A DNA stretch of 64,000 nucleotides, from the NCBI RefSeq assembly GCF_013393185.1, contig NZ_QJQX01000031.1, forward strand, positions 62,001-126,000, in the 5' to 3' direction. Within the stretch, counting starts at the first letter, position 1; each line of letters opens with the position of its first letter. Below are positions 1 to 9,056 of the stretch, in pieces. The position numbers and the translations under genes are program-made. Origin of the DNA: Sphingobium lactosutens (GTDB lineage: Bacteria; Pseudomonadota; Alphaproteobacteria; Sphingomonadales; Sphingomonadaceae). A model generated the notes under the pieces. It was not told the origin of the DNA. It saw nothing but the letters and a program-made list of their open reading frames with translations, and did no database searches.

Positions 1-464
1 AGCGCAAGGAGCGCACCGAATGGCACAGCGTGTCGATCTTTTCCGAAGGTCTGGCCGGCGTTGCCGAGCGTTTCCTGCGCAAGGGATCGAAGGTCTATCT
101 GGAAGGCCAGTTGCGCACCCGCAAGTGGCAGGACAATAATGGCAATGACCGCTACACCACCGAAGTGGTGTTGCAGGGTCCGGGCGCGGTGCTGACCATG
201 CTGGATGGCGCGCCGGGCGGCGGCGGCCAGGGTGGCGGCTTCGGCGGTGGCGGCGGTGGTCGCTCGCAGCAGGGCGTGAGCGACTGGAGCGGCGGATCGA
301 GCGGCTTCGGCGGCGGCGACTATGATGATTTCGGTGGTGGTTCGGGCGGCGGCCAGGGTGGCGGCGGCTTCGGCGGCGGTCGCTCCTCGTCGGGCGGCGG
401 CAGCCGCGGCGGCACCGGCGGCCCCAATTTCGACAATGATCTGGACGATGAAGTGCCGTTCTGA
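1..464 (+). CDS. ssb: Single-stranded DNA-binding protein, 3' part
   Basis: The gene enters from the left edge, so the N-terminus is missing. The frame already reads [13 protein letters not shown] at base 3, the usual OB-fold core of bacterial SSB, followed by [11 protein letters not shown] and the last OB-fold strand. After it comes a long glycine-rich linker (GGG/GGF repeats over about 75 residues) and the acidic tip DLDDEVPF, which in SSB recruits replication and repair partners. SSB coats single-stranded DNA during replication, repair and recombination. A strong hairpin terminator follows about 20 bases after the stop. The ATG-less start inside the window (GTG at 30) is only an internal valine codon. 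Confidence 0.96.
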   Translation, partial: RKERTEWHSVSIFSEGLAGVAERFLRKGSKVYLEGQLRTRKWQDNNGNDRYTTEVVLQGPGAVLTMLDGAPGGGGQGGGFGGGGGGRSQQGVSDWSGGSSGFGGGDYDDFGGGSGGGQGGGGFGGGRSSSGGGSRGGTGGPNFDNDLDDEVPF

Positions 465-485
465 GGCTCGCGCATCGACGACATG

Positions 486-523
486 AAAAAGGGCGGCTCC
501 CCATCGGGAAGCCGCCCTTTTTT
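486..523 (+). terminator. Rho-independent terminator of ssb
   Basis: GGGCGGCTccccatcgggAGCCGCCC is a GC-rich hairpin of 8 bp, preceded by A residues and followed by TTTTTT. It lies just after the ssb stop codon. Confidence 0.85.
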
Positions 524-600
524 CGGTGATCGATCCGGCCGGTCAGTCTGACCGGAAGGATGCGCGGGACTTGATCGGCTCAAAACCTATATTGCAGGGC

Positions 601-732
601 ATGAGCAAGATCGAAAAAGCCATCGCCGTCCCTGTCCGTCAGATCGTCCAACCCGTCGAACTGGCGATCGGCGGCGCCATCGCCCTGTCGGGTCTGGCGC
701 TGCTGATCGTCCGGTTGCCGCCCGCCTTCTGA
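601..732 (+). CDS. Possible small membrane protein, 43 residues
   Basis: An ATG at 601 opens a 43-residue frame (MSKIEKAIAVPVRQIVQPVE...) with one clear hydrophobic helix of about 18 residues (IGGAIALSGLALLIVRL) and a short tail. I do not recognise a family. No good Shine-Dalgarno is visible, but TATATT at 588-593 sits where a -10 box would place the transcript start at or next to the ATG, so a leaderless message is possible; the matching -35 is poor. It is convergent with galU. A chance frame cannot be excluded. Confidence 0.4.
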   Translation: MSKIEKAIAVPVRQIVQPVELAIGGAIALSGLALLIVRLPPAF

Positions 733-750
733 CGGGCAGCAACCGGCGGC

Positions 751-1629
751 TCAGCGGGCCAGTTCTTCCTGCGCAAAGGCGCGGATATGATCCTTCAGAT
801 CCTCGCGCTCCAGCGAGAGGGCAAGGTTCGCCTCGATATAGCCGGCCTTGGAACCGCAGTCGAAACGGCGCCCGTCGAAGGTGACGCCATGGAAGGACTG
901 GTTGCCGATCAGCGAGGCCATCGCGTCGGTCAGCTGGATTTCACCGCCCGCGCCCTTTTCCTGCGTTTCCAGGATCTTCATCACCTCCGGCTGGAGGATA
1001 TAGCGGCCCGGCACGATCAGGTTGGACGGCGCGGTGCCGAGCTTGGGCTTTTCGACCAGCCCCTTCACCTGCGTCAGTGCGCCATCCCGCGCGCCCGGAT
1101 CGATGACGCCATAGCTGGGCGTGTCTTCCATCGGAATTTCCAGCGCGCAGACCAGATTGCCGCCGACCTTGTGATAGGCGTCCACCATCTGCTTGAGGCA
1201 GCCATTGCCGCGGGTGCCCCGCATGAATTCGTCGGGCAGCAGGATGGCGAAGGGCTCATCGCCGACGATGTCGCGCGCGCACCAGATCGCATGGCCCAGA
1301 CCCAGCGGCTCTTGCTGGCGGATGAAGACGGCGTTGCCGGGCAGCAGGCGGGTGCCGTCCAGTGCGCCGAGATCCTTGCCCCGCTCGCGCTGGGTAGCCT
1401 CGGTTTCATAGGCGATGTCGAAATAATCCTCGATCGCGCCCTTCCCGCGGCCGGTGACGAAGATCATCTGCTCGATACCGGCCTCGCGGGCTTCATCGAC
1501 CGCATATTGGATCAGCGGCCGGTCGACGACCGGCAGCAATTCCTTGGGCACCGCCTTGGTGGCGGGCAGGAACCGGGTGCCAAGGCCGGCGACAGGGAAG
1601 ATGGCTTTGCGAATAGGCTTATGAGACAT
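751..1629 (-). CDS. galU: UTP--glucose-1-phosphate uridylyltransferase
   Basis: The protein makes UDP-glucose from UTP and glucose-1-phosphate, the precursor for surface polysaccharides. The 292-residue product begins MSHKPIRKAIFPVAGLGTR, with the nucleotidyltransferase signature GLGTRFLPATKAVPKE at about residues 15-30, and carries the family motifs VDRPLIQYAVDEA, LGLGHAIWCA and GGEIQLTDA. Length is typical of bacterial GalU. I chose the ATG at 1629 because GGAG lies about 7 nt upstream; an in-frame ATG 21 bases further out lacks such a site. Single gene, convergent with the small frame at 601. Confidence 0.95.
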   Translation of the reverse strand: MSHKPIRKAIFPVAGLGTRFLPATKAVPKELLPVVDRPLIQYAVDEAREAGIEQMIFVTGRGKGAIEDYFDIAYETEATQRERGKDLGALDGTRLLPGNAVFIRQQEPLGLGHAIWCARDIVGDEPFAILLPDEFMRGTRGNGCLKQMVDAYHKVGGNLVCALEIPMEDTPSYGVIDPGARDGALTQVKGLVEKPKLGTAPSNLIVPGRYILQPEVMKILETQEKGAGGEIQLTDAMASLIGNQSFHGVTFDGRRFDCGSKAGYIEANLALSLEREDLKDHIRAFAQEELAR

Positions 1630-1716
1630 GCTGCTCCATTCTCGCTGCAACGCGGAAAATGCGTCTAGAATCGCTTGAAAAGGGTAGAGGTAAGCGGTTG
1701 CGTGCGCAACAACGCG

Positions 1717-2190
1717 TCAGATGGAAAGAAGTCTCTGCGCGACCGTTTCGAGCGAGGAAATTTCCGCGTCAAGCTGATCCAGACTGACGTGGATCTGGTT
1801 GTTGCGCGGATCGCGGCACGCGAAACCGCCCGGTTCGGGCTGCTGGAAGCCCTGGATGATGAGCGCGCGGAACCGGTCGATCCGCTGCATGTCGCGCTCG
1901 ATCGCCGAAATTTCGGTCAGGGCGCTGGCATTGCGCCGGTCGCGCATCGCCACCATCGTGCGCAATTCGGTCATCAGCTTGGTCATGGTCGGCCGGGTGC
2001 GCGCGCCCACAGTGCGCACGTCGCCCATGGCGTCGCGCAACATACCGATCTTCGCCTCCAAGCTCTGTTCCAACATGGTCCAGGCACAGACGAGACGGCC
2101 GACACCGCACAGCAGCGCCGCATCTTCCGGCGCATAGGCCGATACCGGCTTCACATTCACGTCCATATCCGAAACAAGTTGCACACCCAC
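1717..2190 (-). CDS. Hypothetical protein, helical, 157 residues
   Basis: No family recognised. The product (MGVQLVSDMDVNVKPVS...) has a central segment rich in Leu, Arg, Glu and Met (for example CAWTMLEQSLEAKIGMLRDAM and later TEISAIERDMQRIDRFRALI), suggesting long amphipathic helices and no membrane segment. I chose the GTG at 2190 because AAAGGAG (2200-2206 on the minus strand) sits at 9-nt spacing; an internal ATG at 2166 has no ribosome-binding site. The ribosome-binding site lies within a 14-nt perfect palindrome. The gene stands alone between galU and the DUF1674 gene, all on the minus strand. Confidence 0.7.
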   Translation of the reverse strand: MGVQLVSDMDVNVKPVSAYAPEDAALLCGVGRLVCAWTMLEQSLEAKIGMLRDAMGDVRTVGARTRPTMTKLMTELRTMVAMRDRRNASALTEISAIERDMQRIDRFRALIIQGFQQPEPGGFACRDPRNNQIHVSLDQLDAEISSLETVAQRLLSI

Positions 2191-2199
2191 GCCCGAAAA

Positions 2200-2214
2200 C
2201 TCCTTTATAAAGGA
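2200..2214 (-). promoter_or_regulatory. Ribosome-binding site inside a palindrome
   Basis: TCCTTTATAAAGGA at 2201-2214 is a perfect 14-nt palindrome. Its minus-strand half supplies most of the AAAGGAG ribosome-binding site that decides the GTG start at 2190. It could be an operator, or fold so as to hide the ribosome-binding site; the short arms make the second possibility weak. Confidence 0.4.
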
Positions 2215-2347
2215 AGTCCTGCACAAAAGCGGGGCAAAAAGGCCATAGGCGGCGCCCTGTCTCCTCGCAGCAGCGGCACGGACCAACGGCAGACGTGCCA
2301 AATCGGCGGCGAACCGAGCCTAATATTCGGGTCGCTGGCGCCAACCG

Positions 2348-2521
2348 TCAGAAATCGATCGCGATTCCCTTCCGCTCCCAGTCGCCGTAGCGCACCGGGC
2401 TGAGTTCCTCATCATGACGTGAGGGCGCGTCGATCGGATCGCCCTCAGGCACCGGCGGGCTTTTGGAAAGATGGGCGGGCGGCTTCACATGCGCCGGGCG
2501 CTTGCCGTTGAAACTTCCCAT
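2348..2521 (-). CDS. SDHAF4/DUF1674-type succinate dehydrogenase assembly factor
   Basis: A 57-residue frame on the minus strand ([20 protein letters not shown]...) ends in [17 protein letters not shown], the signature of the DUF1674 family: a conserved RYGDWE-KG-AIDF tail after a Pro- and charge-rich N-terminus. In mitochondria and alphaproteobacteria this family (SDHAF4/SdhE-partner type) helps flavinylated SdhA assemble into succinate dehydrogenase. The length is normal for the bacterial members. It stands alone, divergent from htpX, whose ATG is 127 bp away. Confidence 0.85.
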   Translation of the reverse strand: MGSFNGKRPAHVKPPAHLSKSPPVPEGDPIDAPSRHDEELSPVRYGDWERKGIAIDF

Positions 2522-2648
2522 GGATTGCGGCCTTTCGATTGCGGGCAGTCTGATTGCGAAAGGGGCCGATCCACCCCATATTCACGTCCTGCCCGTATTT
2601 TGGGCCGCAAAGGAGACTATTGCAAGTGAGCGGGTGCAAGTGAGCGGG

Positions 2649-3566
2649 ATGAAGACGACCATGTTGCTGGCGGCGCTGACGGCGCTGTTCATGGCGTTGG
2701 GCTATACGCTGGGCGGCAGCGGCGGCGCGGTGATCGCGCTGCTGGTGGCGGCGGGCATGAACCTCTTCACCTTCTGGAACGCCGACAAGATAGTCCTGCG
2801 CATGCATGATGCGCGGGAAGTCGATGCGCAGAGCGCGCCGGATTTCTACAATCTTGTGCAGCAACTGGCCCAGCGCGCGCAACTGCCGATGCCGCGCGTC
2901 TATATTATCGACCAGGACGCGCCCAACGCCTTCGCGACCGGGCGCAACCCCGAAAACGCCGCCGTCGCCGCAACCAGCGGCCTGCTCGCCATGCTGAGCC
3001 GGGACGAGGTGGCCGGCGTGATGGCGCATGAGCTGGGTCATGTGAAGAACAGGGACACGCTCATCATGACGATGGTCGCCACGATCGCGGGCGCCATTTC
3101 GATGCTGGCTAATTTCGGCCTCTTCTTCCGCAGCGGCGATCGCGAAGGGCATGGCAATATGGTCGCCAGCCTGCTGGCGGTGATCGTCGCGCCCTTCGCC
3201 GCGATGATCGTCCAGATGGCGATCAGCCGCACCCGCGAATATGGCGCCGATCGCGCCGGAGCGGAGATCAGCGGCAATCCCCATGCGCTCGCTTCGGCCC
3301 TGGCCAAGATTTCGGGCCGGGCGGAGATGATCCCCAACCCGGTGGCCGAGCGCAATCCGGCGGCGGCGCAGCTTTATATCGTGCCGACCCATGTGAGCGA
3401 GTTGTTCTCCACCCACCCCGCGACCGAGAAGCGCATCGCCGCCCTGCAGGATATCGCGGCGGAAATGGGCACGTCCGCGATCGGCTCCGCGCCGCGCGCA
3501 TCGGCCCTTTCCCCCGTGGCCGCGCCACAGCGCCGCCGCAGCGCGCTGGATCCGCACGGGCGCTGA
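2649..3566 (+). CDS. htpX: Zinc metalloprotease HtpX
   Basis: This is a membrane-bound M48 zinc protease that degrades damaged membrane proteins. The 305-residue product has two N-terminal transmembrane helices (about residues 4-22 and 26-43), the zinc motif HELGH at 127-131, a further hydrophobic pair after it ([19 protein letters not shown]; the stretch near [20 protein letters not shown]) and the third zinc ligand in [11 protein letters not shown] near residue 196. The ATG at 2649 was chosen because MKTTMLLA matches the family start; two direct copies of caagtgagcggg precede it. The stop overlaps the next start as TGATG. Confidence 0.95.
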   Translation: MKTTMLLAALTALFMALGYTLGGSGGAVIALLVAAGMNLFTFWNADKIVLRMHDAREVDAQSAPDFYNLVQQLAQRAQLPMPRVYIIDQDAPNAFATGRNPENAAVAATSGLLAMLSRDEVAGVMAHELGHVKNRDTLIMTMVATIAGAISMLANFGLFFRSGDREGHGNMVASLLAVIVAPFAAMIVQMAISRTREYGADRAGAEISGNPHALASALAKISGRAEMIPNPVAERNPAAAQLYIVPTHVSELFSTHPATEKRIAALQDIAAEMGTSAIGSAPRASALSPVAAPQRRRSALDPHGR

Positions 3567-3910
3567 TGGTCGACGAGATCGGGGAAGTCGTCGTCGACGT
3601 GGCGGGCGTGATGCTGCGCCACGCCGGCGGGCTGGTCGTCGACCTGACCGTCGACCATGTCTTTTCCCGCCACACGGCGCGCTTCTTCCACGGCGTCGGC
3701 CGCCGCGTCATCGCGGTCGCCACATTGGGCGGCAAGCGCATCCCCTCCTCGCTCCGCACCGTTCCCAAAGGCGTCCGTGCCAGACCGCGCCGCGCGGACT
3801 GGCTGGCGCTCTGGGTCGGCATCCTCTTCTGGATCGCCCTGTTCCTTGCAGTCGGCTTTGGGCACTCGGCTTTGGCGTCTCCCATTTTCTTTGAGGGCGA
3901 AAGCGCGTAG
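3566..3910 (+). CDS. Small membrane protein coupled to htpX
   Basis: The 114-residue product is not assigned to a family. Its ATG (3566-3568) shares bases with the htpX stop (TGATG), so translation is probably coupled. The first 75 residues are Val/Arg-rich and soluble-looking (DEIGEVVVDVAGVMLRHAGG); one transmembrane helix follows (LALWVGILFWIALFLAVGFG, about residues 80-100) with a short tail. rsmB follows 9 bp later, so the three genes look like one operon. A long antisense frame on the minus strand here is a codon-bias shadow. Confidence 0.65.
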   Translation: MVDEIGEVVVDVAGVMLRHAGGLVVDLTVDHVFSRHTARFFHGVGRRVIAVATLGGKRIPSSLRTVPKGVRARPRRADWLALWVGILFWIALFLAVGFGHSALASPIFFEGESA

Positions 3911-3919
3911 GGGCCGCTG

Positions 3920-5224
3920 ATGCCCCGCCGTCCCAATAGTCCCCGCCCCGATGATGTCCCCGGCTTTCCCGCGCGTCGCGCTGCGCTGCGCCTGCTCGAT
4001 GCCGTGCTGCGCCGGGGCGATCCGCTGGAACTGGCGCTGCATGGCGCCGCGCAGGGTTTGCCGCAGTCCGACCGCGCGCTGGTCCATGCCATCGCCGCCG
4101 AAGTGCTGCGCCACCTGCCCGATCTCGACGCGCTGATCGACGGGGCAACCAAGCAGATTCTGCCCGACGATGCCAAGGCGCGCATGGTGCTGCGCATCGC
4201 GCTCGTCCAGACGCTCGTGCTGGGCACGCCGGCCCATGCCGCGATCGCCACCGCCCTGCCGCTGGTCGACGGCGGCCCGCGCAAGCTGGTCCATGGCGTG
4301 TTCGGCACGGTGACGCGCGGCGAGCCGGTTTTGCCCGATCCTCCAACCCTGCCCGCAGAGGTGGTGGAGCGCTGGACCGGCCAATGGGGCGAGGCGATGC
4401 CGCAAGCCGCCGCCATTGCCTATGCCGTCCGCCCGCCGGTCGACGTCACGCTGCGCGACGCGGCCGAGACAGCGAAATGGACAACCGAACTCAATGGCGC
4501 ATCCTTCGCGCCGGGTCATGTCCGCCTGCCTGCCAACTCGGATCAGGGCGCCATTGCCGACCTGCCGGGCTTTGCCGAGGGCGCATGGTGGGTGCAGGAC
4601 ATCGCCGCCTCCTGCGCGGCGCGGCTGCTGGGCGCGGGCGAAGGACGGACCATACTCGACCTGTGCGCCGCGCCGGGCGGCAAGACGATGCAACTGGCGG
4701 CGGCGGGCTGGCATGTCCTGTCGGTGGACCAGTCGAAAAAGCGTCTGGAGCGGCTGAGCGAAAATCTGACCCGCACCACCCTGTCCGCAACGGTGGTGCC
4801 GGCCGATCTGCGCCAGTGGCAGCCCGACGCCCCGGTGGACGCAATCCTGCTCGACGCCCCCTGTACGGCGACCGGCATCTACCGCCGCCATCCCGACGTG
4901 CTGCACCGCATCGGCCCGCGCCAGATTGCGGAACTCGCGGAATTGCAGGGCGAATTGCTGGCGCGCGCCGCCGGATGGCTGAAGCCGGGCGGGCGGATCG
5001 TCTACGCCACCTGCTCGCTCGAACAGGCCGAGGGCGAGGAACAGGTCGAACGCTTCTTGGCCGCGCATCCCGACTTCGCGCTTGTTCCCGCGACTGTGGC
5101 CGAACTGCCCGAAGACATGGCCCCCACGTCGCAAGGCTGGCTCCGCTCGCTGCCCGACATGCTCGCCGATCGGGGCGGCGCCGACGGTTTCTTCATCGCC
5201 CGTCTTGCCAGACAGGCGAACTAA
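3920..5224 (+). CDS. rsmB: 16S rRNA (cytosine-C5)-methyltransferase, RsmB/NOP family
   Basis: The enzyme methylates cytosine in 16S rRNA (C967 in E. coli). The 434-residue protein has a NusB-like all-helical N-terminal half (about residues 12-140; AALRLLDAVLRRGDPLE... LVHAIAAEVLRHLPD) and a Rossmann methyltransferase C-terminal half. The SAM motif LDLCAAPGGKT lies at about residues 242-252, the catalytic-loop motif PCTATGIYRRHPD near 314, and the TCSLE motif with the second cysteine near 365. It is the third gene of the htpX cluster. Position-specificity is inferred from family membership. Confidence 0.9.
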   Translation: MPRRPNSPRPDDVPGFPARRAALRLLDAVLRRGDPLELALHGAAQGLPQSDRALVHAIAAEVLRHLPDLDALIDGATKQILPDDAKARMVLRIALVQTLVLGTPAHAAIATALPLVDGGPRKLVHGVFGTVTRGEPVLPDPPTLPAEVVERWTGQWGEAMPQAAAIAYAVRPPVDVTLRDAAETAKWTTELNGASFAPGHVRLPANSDQGAIADLPGFAEGAWWVQDIAASCAARLLGAGEGRTILDLCAAPGGKTMQLAAAGWHVLSVDQSKKRLERLSENLTRTTLSATVVPADLRQWQPDAPVDAILLDAPCTATGIYRRHPDVLHRIGPRQIAELAELQGELLARAAGWLKPGGRIVYATCSLEQAEGEEQVERFLAAHPDFALVPATVAELPEDMAPTSQGWLRSLPDMLADRGGADGFFIARLARQAN

Positions 5225-5279
5225 GCCTTAACCATAAAAGGCGTAGACGGGATCTTCCGTTTCACAAGGTGCGTCGCCC

Positions 5280-5771
5280 ATGCGTCCGACCGAGCCATTG
5301 CCGTTGCATCACAGCTGGCCGCTCTACGCGTTGCGCGAGCATCTGTCGCCCGTGCTGCTCGATCCCACCATCGCCCGCAATGATGCGGCGCTGGCCGAGC
5401 GGGGGCTTGGCCTGTGGTTCTGCGACCTCAGGGACAATGGCCTGCGCTGGACCGCCGGCGTCTACGACATATTCGGGCTGGAACGCGACAGCGACGTGCC
5501 CCGCCCCCTGTCCGTGTCGCTCTATGCGCCGGACTCGCGCGACCCGATGGAACGGCTGCGCGGCTATGCGATCCGCCACAAGCGCGGCTTCACCCTGGAC
5601 GTGGACATAGACCAGGCCGACGGGTCGGGCCGTTGCGCGATGCGGCTGGTCGCCGCCCCGGTGCTGGACGCGGCGGGAGAGGTGGTGGCGCTGCATGGCG
5701 TCAAGCAGATGCTGCCCCATGGCACGCCACCGTCGCGCCGGCTGGACCCGACCATTTTCGTCATGCTTTGA
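5280..5771 (+). CDS. Stand-alone PAS-like sensor protein
   Basis: The 163-residue product has a PAS-type core: LGLWFCDLRDNGLRWTAGVY, then DIFGLERDS, SVSLYAPDSRDPMERLRGYAI and GRCAMRLVAAPVLDAAGEVVALHGVKQ, which reads like a PAS fold with its C-terminal strands. There is no attached kinase, GGDEF, HTH or other output domain, so it may act by protein-protein contact, as small PAS proteins in alphaproteobacteria are thought to. It has its own start 55 bp after rsmB and is followed by rpe. Ligand and partner are unknown. Confidence 0.65.
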   Translation: MRPTEPLPLHHSWPLYALREHLSPVLLDPTIARNDAALAERGLGLWFCDLRDNGLRWTAGVYDIFGLERDSDVPRPLSVSLYAPDSRDPMERLRGYAIRHKRGFTLDVDIDQADGSGRCAMRLVAAPVLDAAGEVVALHGVKQMLPHGTPPSRRLDPTIFVML

Positions 5772-5860
5772 ACGCCTTGCGCGGGCGTCCCAAAACAATC
5801 GCGACTCGCGGGCAAATGTCCGTTGCCCTTGACCCCGGCGACGACTAAGGCGAACGGTTA

Positions 5861-6523
5861 ATGACCCGTTCCATTCTCATCTCGCCCTCCATCCTCTCCG
5901 CCGACTTCGCCCGCCTGGGCGAGGAGGTCCGCGCCATCGACGAAGCGGGCTGCGACTGGGTGCATATCGACGTCATGGACGGGCATTTCGTGCCCAACAT
6001 CACGATCGGCCCGGCGGTGGTGAAGGCGCTGCGCCCGCACACGAAGAAGGTCTTCGACGTCCATCTGATGATCTCACCGGTGGACCAGTATCTGGATGCG
6101 TTCGCGGCCGCTGGTTCCGACATCATCACCGTCCACCCCGAAGCCGGTCCGCACATCCACCGCACCGTCCAGCATATCAAGTCGCTGGGCGTGAAGGCGG
6201 GCGTGGTGCTCAATCCCGGCACGCCGGCCAAGATGCTCGACTATCTGATGGACGATGTCGACCTGATCCTGGTGATGAGCGTCAACCCCGGCTTCGGCGG
6301 CCAGAGCTTCATCGAAAATCAGCTGCGCAAGATCGAGGCGATCCGCAAGATGATCGACAAGTCGGGCCGCGACATCCGTCTTCAGGTCGATGGCGGCATC
6401 GATTTCACCACCGCGCCCAAGGCGATCGAGGCCGGCGCCGACGTGCTGGTCGCGGGCACCGCCACCTTCCGCGGCGGGCCTGACGCCTATGCCGACAATA
6501 TCCGGAAGCTGCGGGGCGGGTGA
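5861..6523 (+). CDS. rpe: Ribulose-phosphate 3-epimerase
   Basis: The enzyme interconverts ribulose-5-phosphate and xylulose-5-phosphate in the pentose phosphate pathway. The 220-residue TIM barrel shows [15 protein letters not shown] near the N-terminus, [20 protein letters not shown] at about 31-50 with the metal and catalytic residues, [20 protein letters not shown] around 140-160, and DGGI before the C-terminal phosphate-binding AGT motif (VLVAGTATF). Its stop overlaps the GTG of the next gene (GTGA), so the two are co-translated. Confidence 0.95.
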   Translation: MTRSILISPSILSADFARLGEEVRAIDEAGCDWVHIDVMDGHFVPNITIGPAVVKALRPHTKKVFDVHLMISPVDQYLDAFAAAGSDIITVHPEAGPHIHRTVQHIKSLGVKAGVVLNPGTPAKMLDYLMDDVDLILVMSVNPGFGGQSFIENQLRKIEAIRKMIDKSGRDIRLQVDGGIDFTTAPKAIEAGADVLVAGTATFRGGPDAYADNIRKLRGG

Positions 6524-8286
6524 GCGAAGCGCGGCGCATGTCCGTCCGCCGAGGCCAGGATGATCCGCCCGAAGCGGATAATGATGGCATCGAACAGGGC
6601 AAGCGGCTCATCCGCGTCGCGGATGACAAGGGCCTGTCGCTGGCGCAACGCATCGCCAACCATTTCTACCTGCTGAGCTGGAAGACGCCGATCCACGGCC
6701 GCAAGCTCCGGGGCAAATATCCGCTCAAGCTGCTCGCCGTGCCCGATGATGCGGTGCCGGGCGACGGTCGCGCCGGGGCGGCGATCCGCGCCGGCTATTT
6801 CCTGTTCCGGGGGCAGAAGCAGCCGATCGGCTCGATCGACTTCGCGAAACTTTCGGTCAGCCCGGCCTTTGCCGATTATCTGCACAGCTTCCGCTGGCTT
6901 CGCGACCTTGGCAGCAGCGCCTCGCGCGAGCAGGGCGCGCCGATCGCCGAGGCGGTGATGCGCAAATGGCTGGCGGCCCATGCCGAAACGCCGAGCGAAC
7001 CGGCCTGGCGCGCCGACAATGCCGGCTGGCGGCTACTGTTCTGGACCGCCCATGCGCCGCTGATCCTCTCGTCCAGCGACCTCGTCTACCGCTCGCTGGT
7101 GCTGAACTGCATTGCGCGCACCGCCCGCCATCTGGACCGTATCGCCGACAAGGCGCCGATGGGCCTACCGCGCCTTGTCGCCTGGTGCGGCATATTGGCC
7201 GCCGCCCTGCTGATCCCCGGCGGCGACGCGCGCCGCCTGTTCGGCGAGGCGGGCCTCAAGCGTGCGATCGACAGCGGCTTCCACCCCGACGGCGGCATCG
7301 TGTCGCGATCGCCGCTGGCCCAGCTGGAAGCGGTGATGCTGCTGTCGATGCTGCGCGCCGTTTATGATGTGCGGCGCGAAAAGCCGCCATTGTGCCTTAC
7401 CGATGGCCTGTCGCGGGCCGTGCCGGCGCTGCTCGGCCTCACCCATGGCGATGGCGGGCTTGGCAGCTGGCAGGGCGCGGGCGCGATCGATCCGCAGACC
7501 GTCGAGGCAGTGGTCAATGCCAGCCGCGTGCGCACCCGGCCGCTGCGTGCAGCGCGCGACTGGGGCTATCAACGGATCAGCGCCGGCAGCACCGTCGTGC
7601 AGATCGACGCCGCCCCGCCGCCCGTCGCCCGGCTGGCCGAGGCGGGCTGCGCCTCGACCGGCGCGATCGAGATCAGCGACGGGCCATTGCGCCTGATCGT
7701 CAATTGCGGCGGCGCGGGCCTGGAAGGCGCGTGGATACCCCGCGATCTGGCGCAGGGGCTGCGCACCACCGCCGCGCACAGCACTTTGGTGCTGAACGAC
7801 AGCAACTCCACCGCGCTGCTGCCCGACGGCACGCTGGGCAAGGGCGTGACCGAGGTCGAGCTGAACCGGCAGGAAATGGACAATGGCAGCCGGCTGGACC
7901 TCAGCCATGACGGCTATGTCCGACGGCTGGGCTATGTCCATCGCCGCCTGCTGATGGTCAGCGGCGACGGCAAGGAAGTCCGGGGCGAGGATATGCTGAC
8001 CCCGGCGGAACGGCGGCGCAAACCCGGCAAGCAGCCGGTGCAGCTGCGCTTCCATCTGGCGCCCGGCGTCGAACCGACCCTGACCGCCGACAATCAGGGC
8101 GCGGTGCTGCGCATCGACCTGGGTAGTCTCTGGCAGTTCCGCACCGGCGCGGGCGTGCTGAGCGTCGAGGACAGCCTGTGGGTCGATGGCGATGGCCGCC
8201 CCCATCCGGGCAAGCAGCTGGTCGTGACGGGCGAAGCGCTGCCCGGCGGCTCCAGCATCGGCTGGCTATTCAAGCGGATGGGCTGA
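6520..8286 (+). CDS. Heparinase II/III-like protein
   Basis: The 588-residue protein resembles the heparinase II/III-like family found in sphingomonads: an alpha-helical toroid N-terminal half ([49 protein letters not shown]) followed by a beta-sandwich C-terminal half ([45 protein letters not shown]). The family holds polysaccharide lyases, but members in this conserved neighbourhood have no proven substrate. No signal peptide is visible, which suggests a cytoplasmic or envelope-assembly role. The start may be the GTG at 6520, overlapping the rpe stop, or the ATG at 6538. Confidence 0.85.
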   Translation: MSEARRMSVRRGQDDPPEADNDGIEQGKRLIRVADDKGLSLAQRIANHFYLLSWKTPIHGRKLRGKYPLKLLAVPDDAVPGDGRAGAAIRAGYFLFRGQKQPIGSIDFAKLSVSPAFADYLHSFRWLRDLGSSASREQGAPIAEAVMRKWLAAHAETPSEPAWRADNAGWRLLFWTAHAPLILSSSDLVYRSLVLNCIARTARHLDRIADKAPMGLPRLVAWCGILAAALLIPGGDARRLFGEAGLKRAIDSGFHPDGGIVSRSPLAQLEAVMLLSMLRAVYDVRREKPPLCLTDGLSRAVPALLGLTHGDGGLGSWQGAGAIDPQTVEAVVNASRVRTRPLRAARDWGYQRISAGSTVVQIDAAPPPVARLAEAGCASTGAIEISDGPLRLIVNCGGAGLEGAWIPRDLAQGLRTTAAHSTLVLNDSNSTALLPDGTLGKGVTEVELNRQEMDNGSRLDLSHDGYVRRLGYVHRRLLMVSGDGKEVRGEDMLTPAERRRKPGKQPVQLRFHLAPGVEPTLTADNQGAVLRIDLGSLWQFRTGAGVLSVEDSLWVDGDGRPHPGKQLVVTGEALPGGSSIGWLFKRMG

Positions 8287-8389
8287 CGGCTCGACCGCCC
8301 GACCGACATTGGCCATGGCATCCGGCCGGGACAGCAGCTAGCAGTCGCAGGGCGGGGACATCGCCCCGGCCATCGCGAGAAAGCAGCCC

Positions 8390-8956
8390 ATGTCCTTGAC
8401 CTCCCTCCTCATTCCCACCTACCGGCAAATGCTTCAGTCGCTGTCCGCCTGGCTTGAAAAGGCGCAGGCGCAACTGGCGGGGGATGATGCAGACGCCCTG
8501 CTTTCCGCCCGCCTTGCCCCGGACATGTTCCCGCTCGCGACCCAGATCCGCTTCGCCTGCGTGCAGGCATGGGAGGGGGTTCATCGCCTTCAGGACCAGC
8601 CCCTGCCGCCTCTGGTCCAGACGCTTATCGACGAAGGGCGGCAGGCGGGGGAGAATCCCGGTTCGATCGCGTCCGCCCGCGCGCGGATCGGCGACACGAT
8701 CGCGATGCTCGACGGACTGGCGCAGGACGCGCTGGACAGGGAAGCGCAGCAGCCGCTCGCCCATGAATTGCCCAACGGCATGATCTTCGACCTGACGGCG
8801 GAAAGCTACGCCCGCGACTGGACGCTGCCGCAATTCTACTTCCATGTGATGACCGCCTATACGATCCTCCGCAAGGAAGGCATTGCGCTCGGCAAGGCCG
8901 ATTATGTCGCGCACATGCTGCCCCATCTGCGTCCGGGCACCGTGCCCGTAGCATAG
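8390..8956 (+). CDS. DUF1993 family protein
   Basis: The 188-residue product begins MSLTSLLIPTYRQMLQSLSAWLEKAQAQ and runs through ARLAPDMFPLATQIRFACVQA and a C-terminal YFHVMTAYTILRKEGIALGKADYV, matching the DUF1993 pattern, a DinB-like four-helix bundle of unknown function. The last His and the motif YFHVMTAYTILR are typical. A 103-bp gap separates it from the heparinase-like gene and about 100 bp from purH, so it is probably monocistronic. Confidence 0.85.
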   Translation: MSLTSLLIPTYRQMLQSLSAWLEKAQAQLAGDDADALLSARLAPDMFPLATQIRFACVQAWEGVHRLQDQPLPPLVQTLIDEGRQAGENPGSIASARARIGDTIAMLDGLAQDALDREAQQPLAHELPNGMIFDLTAESYARDWTLPQFYFHVMTAYTILRKEGIALGKADYVAHMLPHLRPGTVPVA

Positions 8957-9056
8957 CCTTGGTCGGCAGGCGCGTCTGGGGCTGTATTTTTTCGCCGCAC
9001 GGGACTAAGGGGCTGGCGCAAAGCCGTCTGCCCTTTGCCCAGAGAAAGCCCTGCCC

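Noticed and set aside
3374-5134. Minus-strand frame of 586 codons opposite rsmB
   Set aside because: Shadow of htpX, the coupled gene and rsmB; no recognisable domain.
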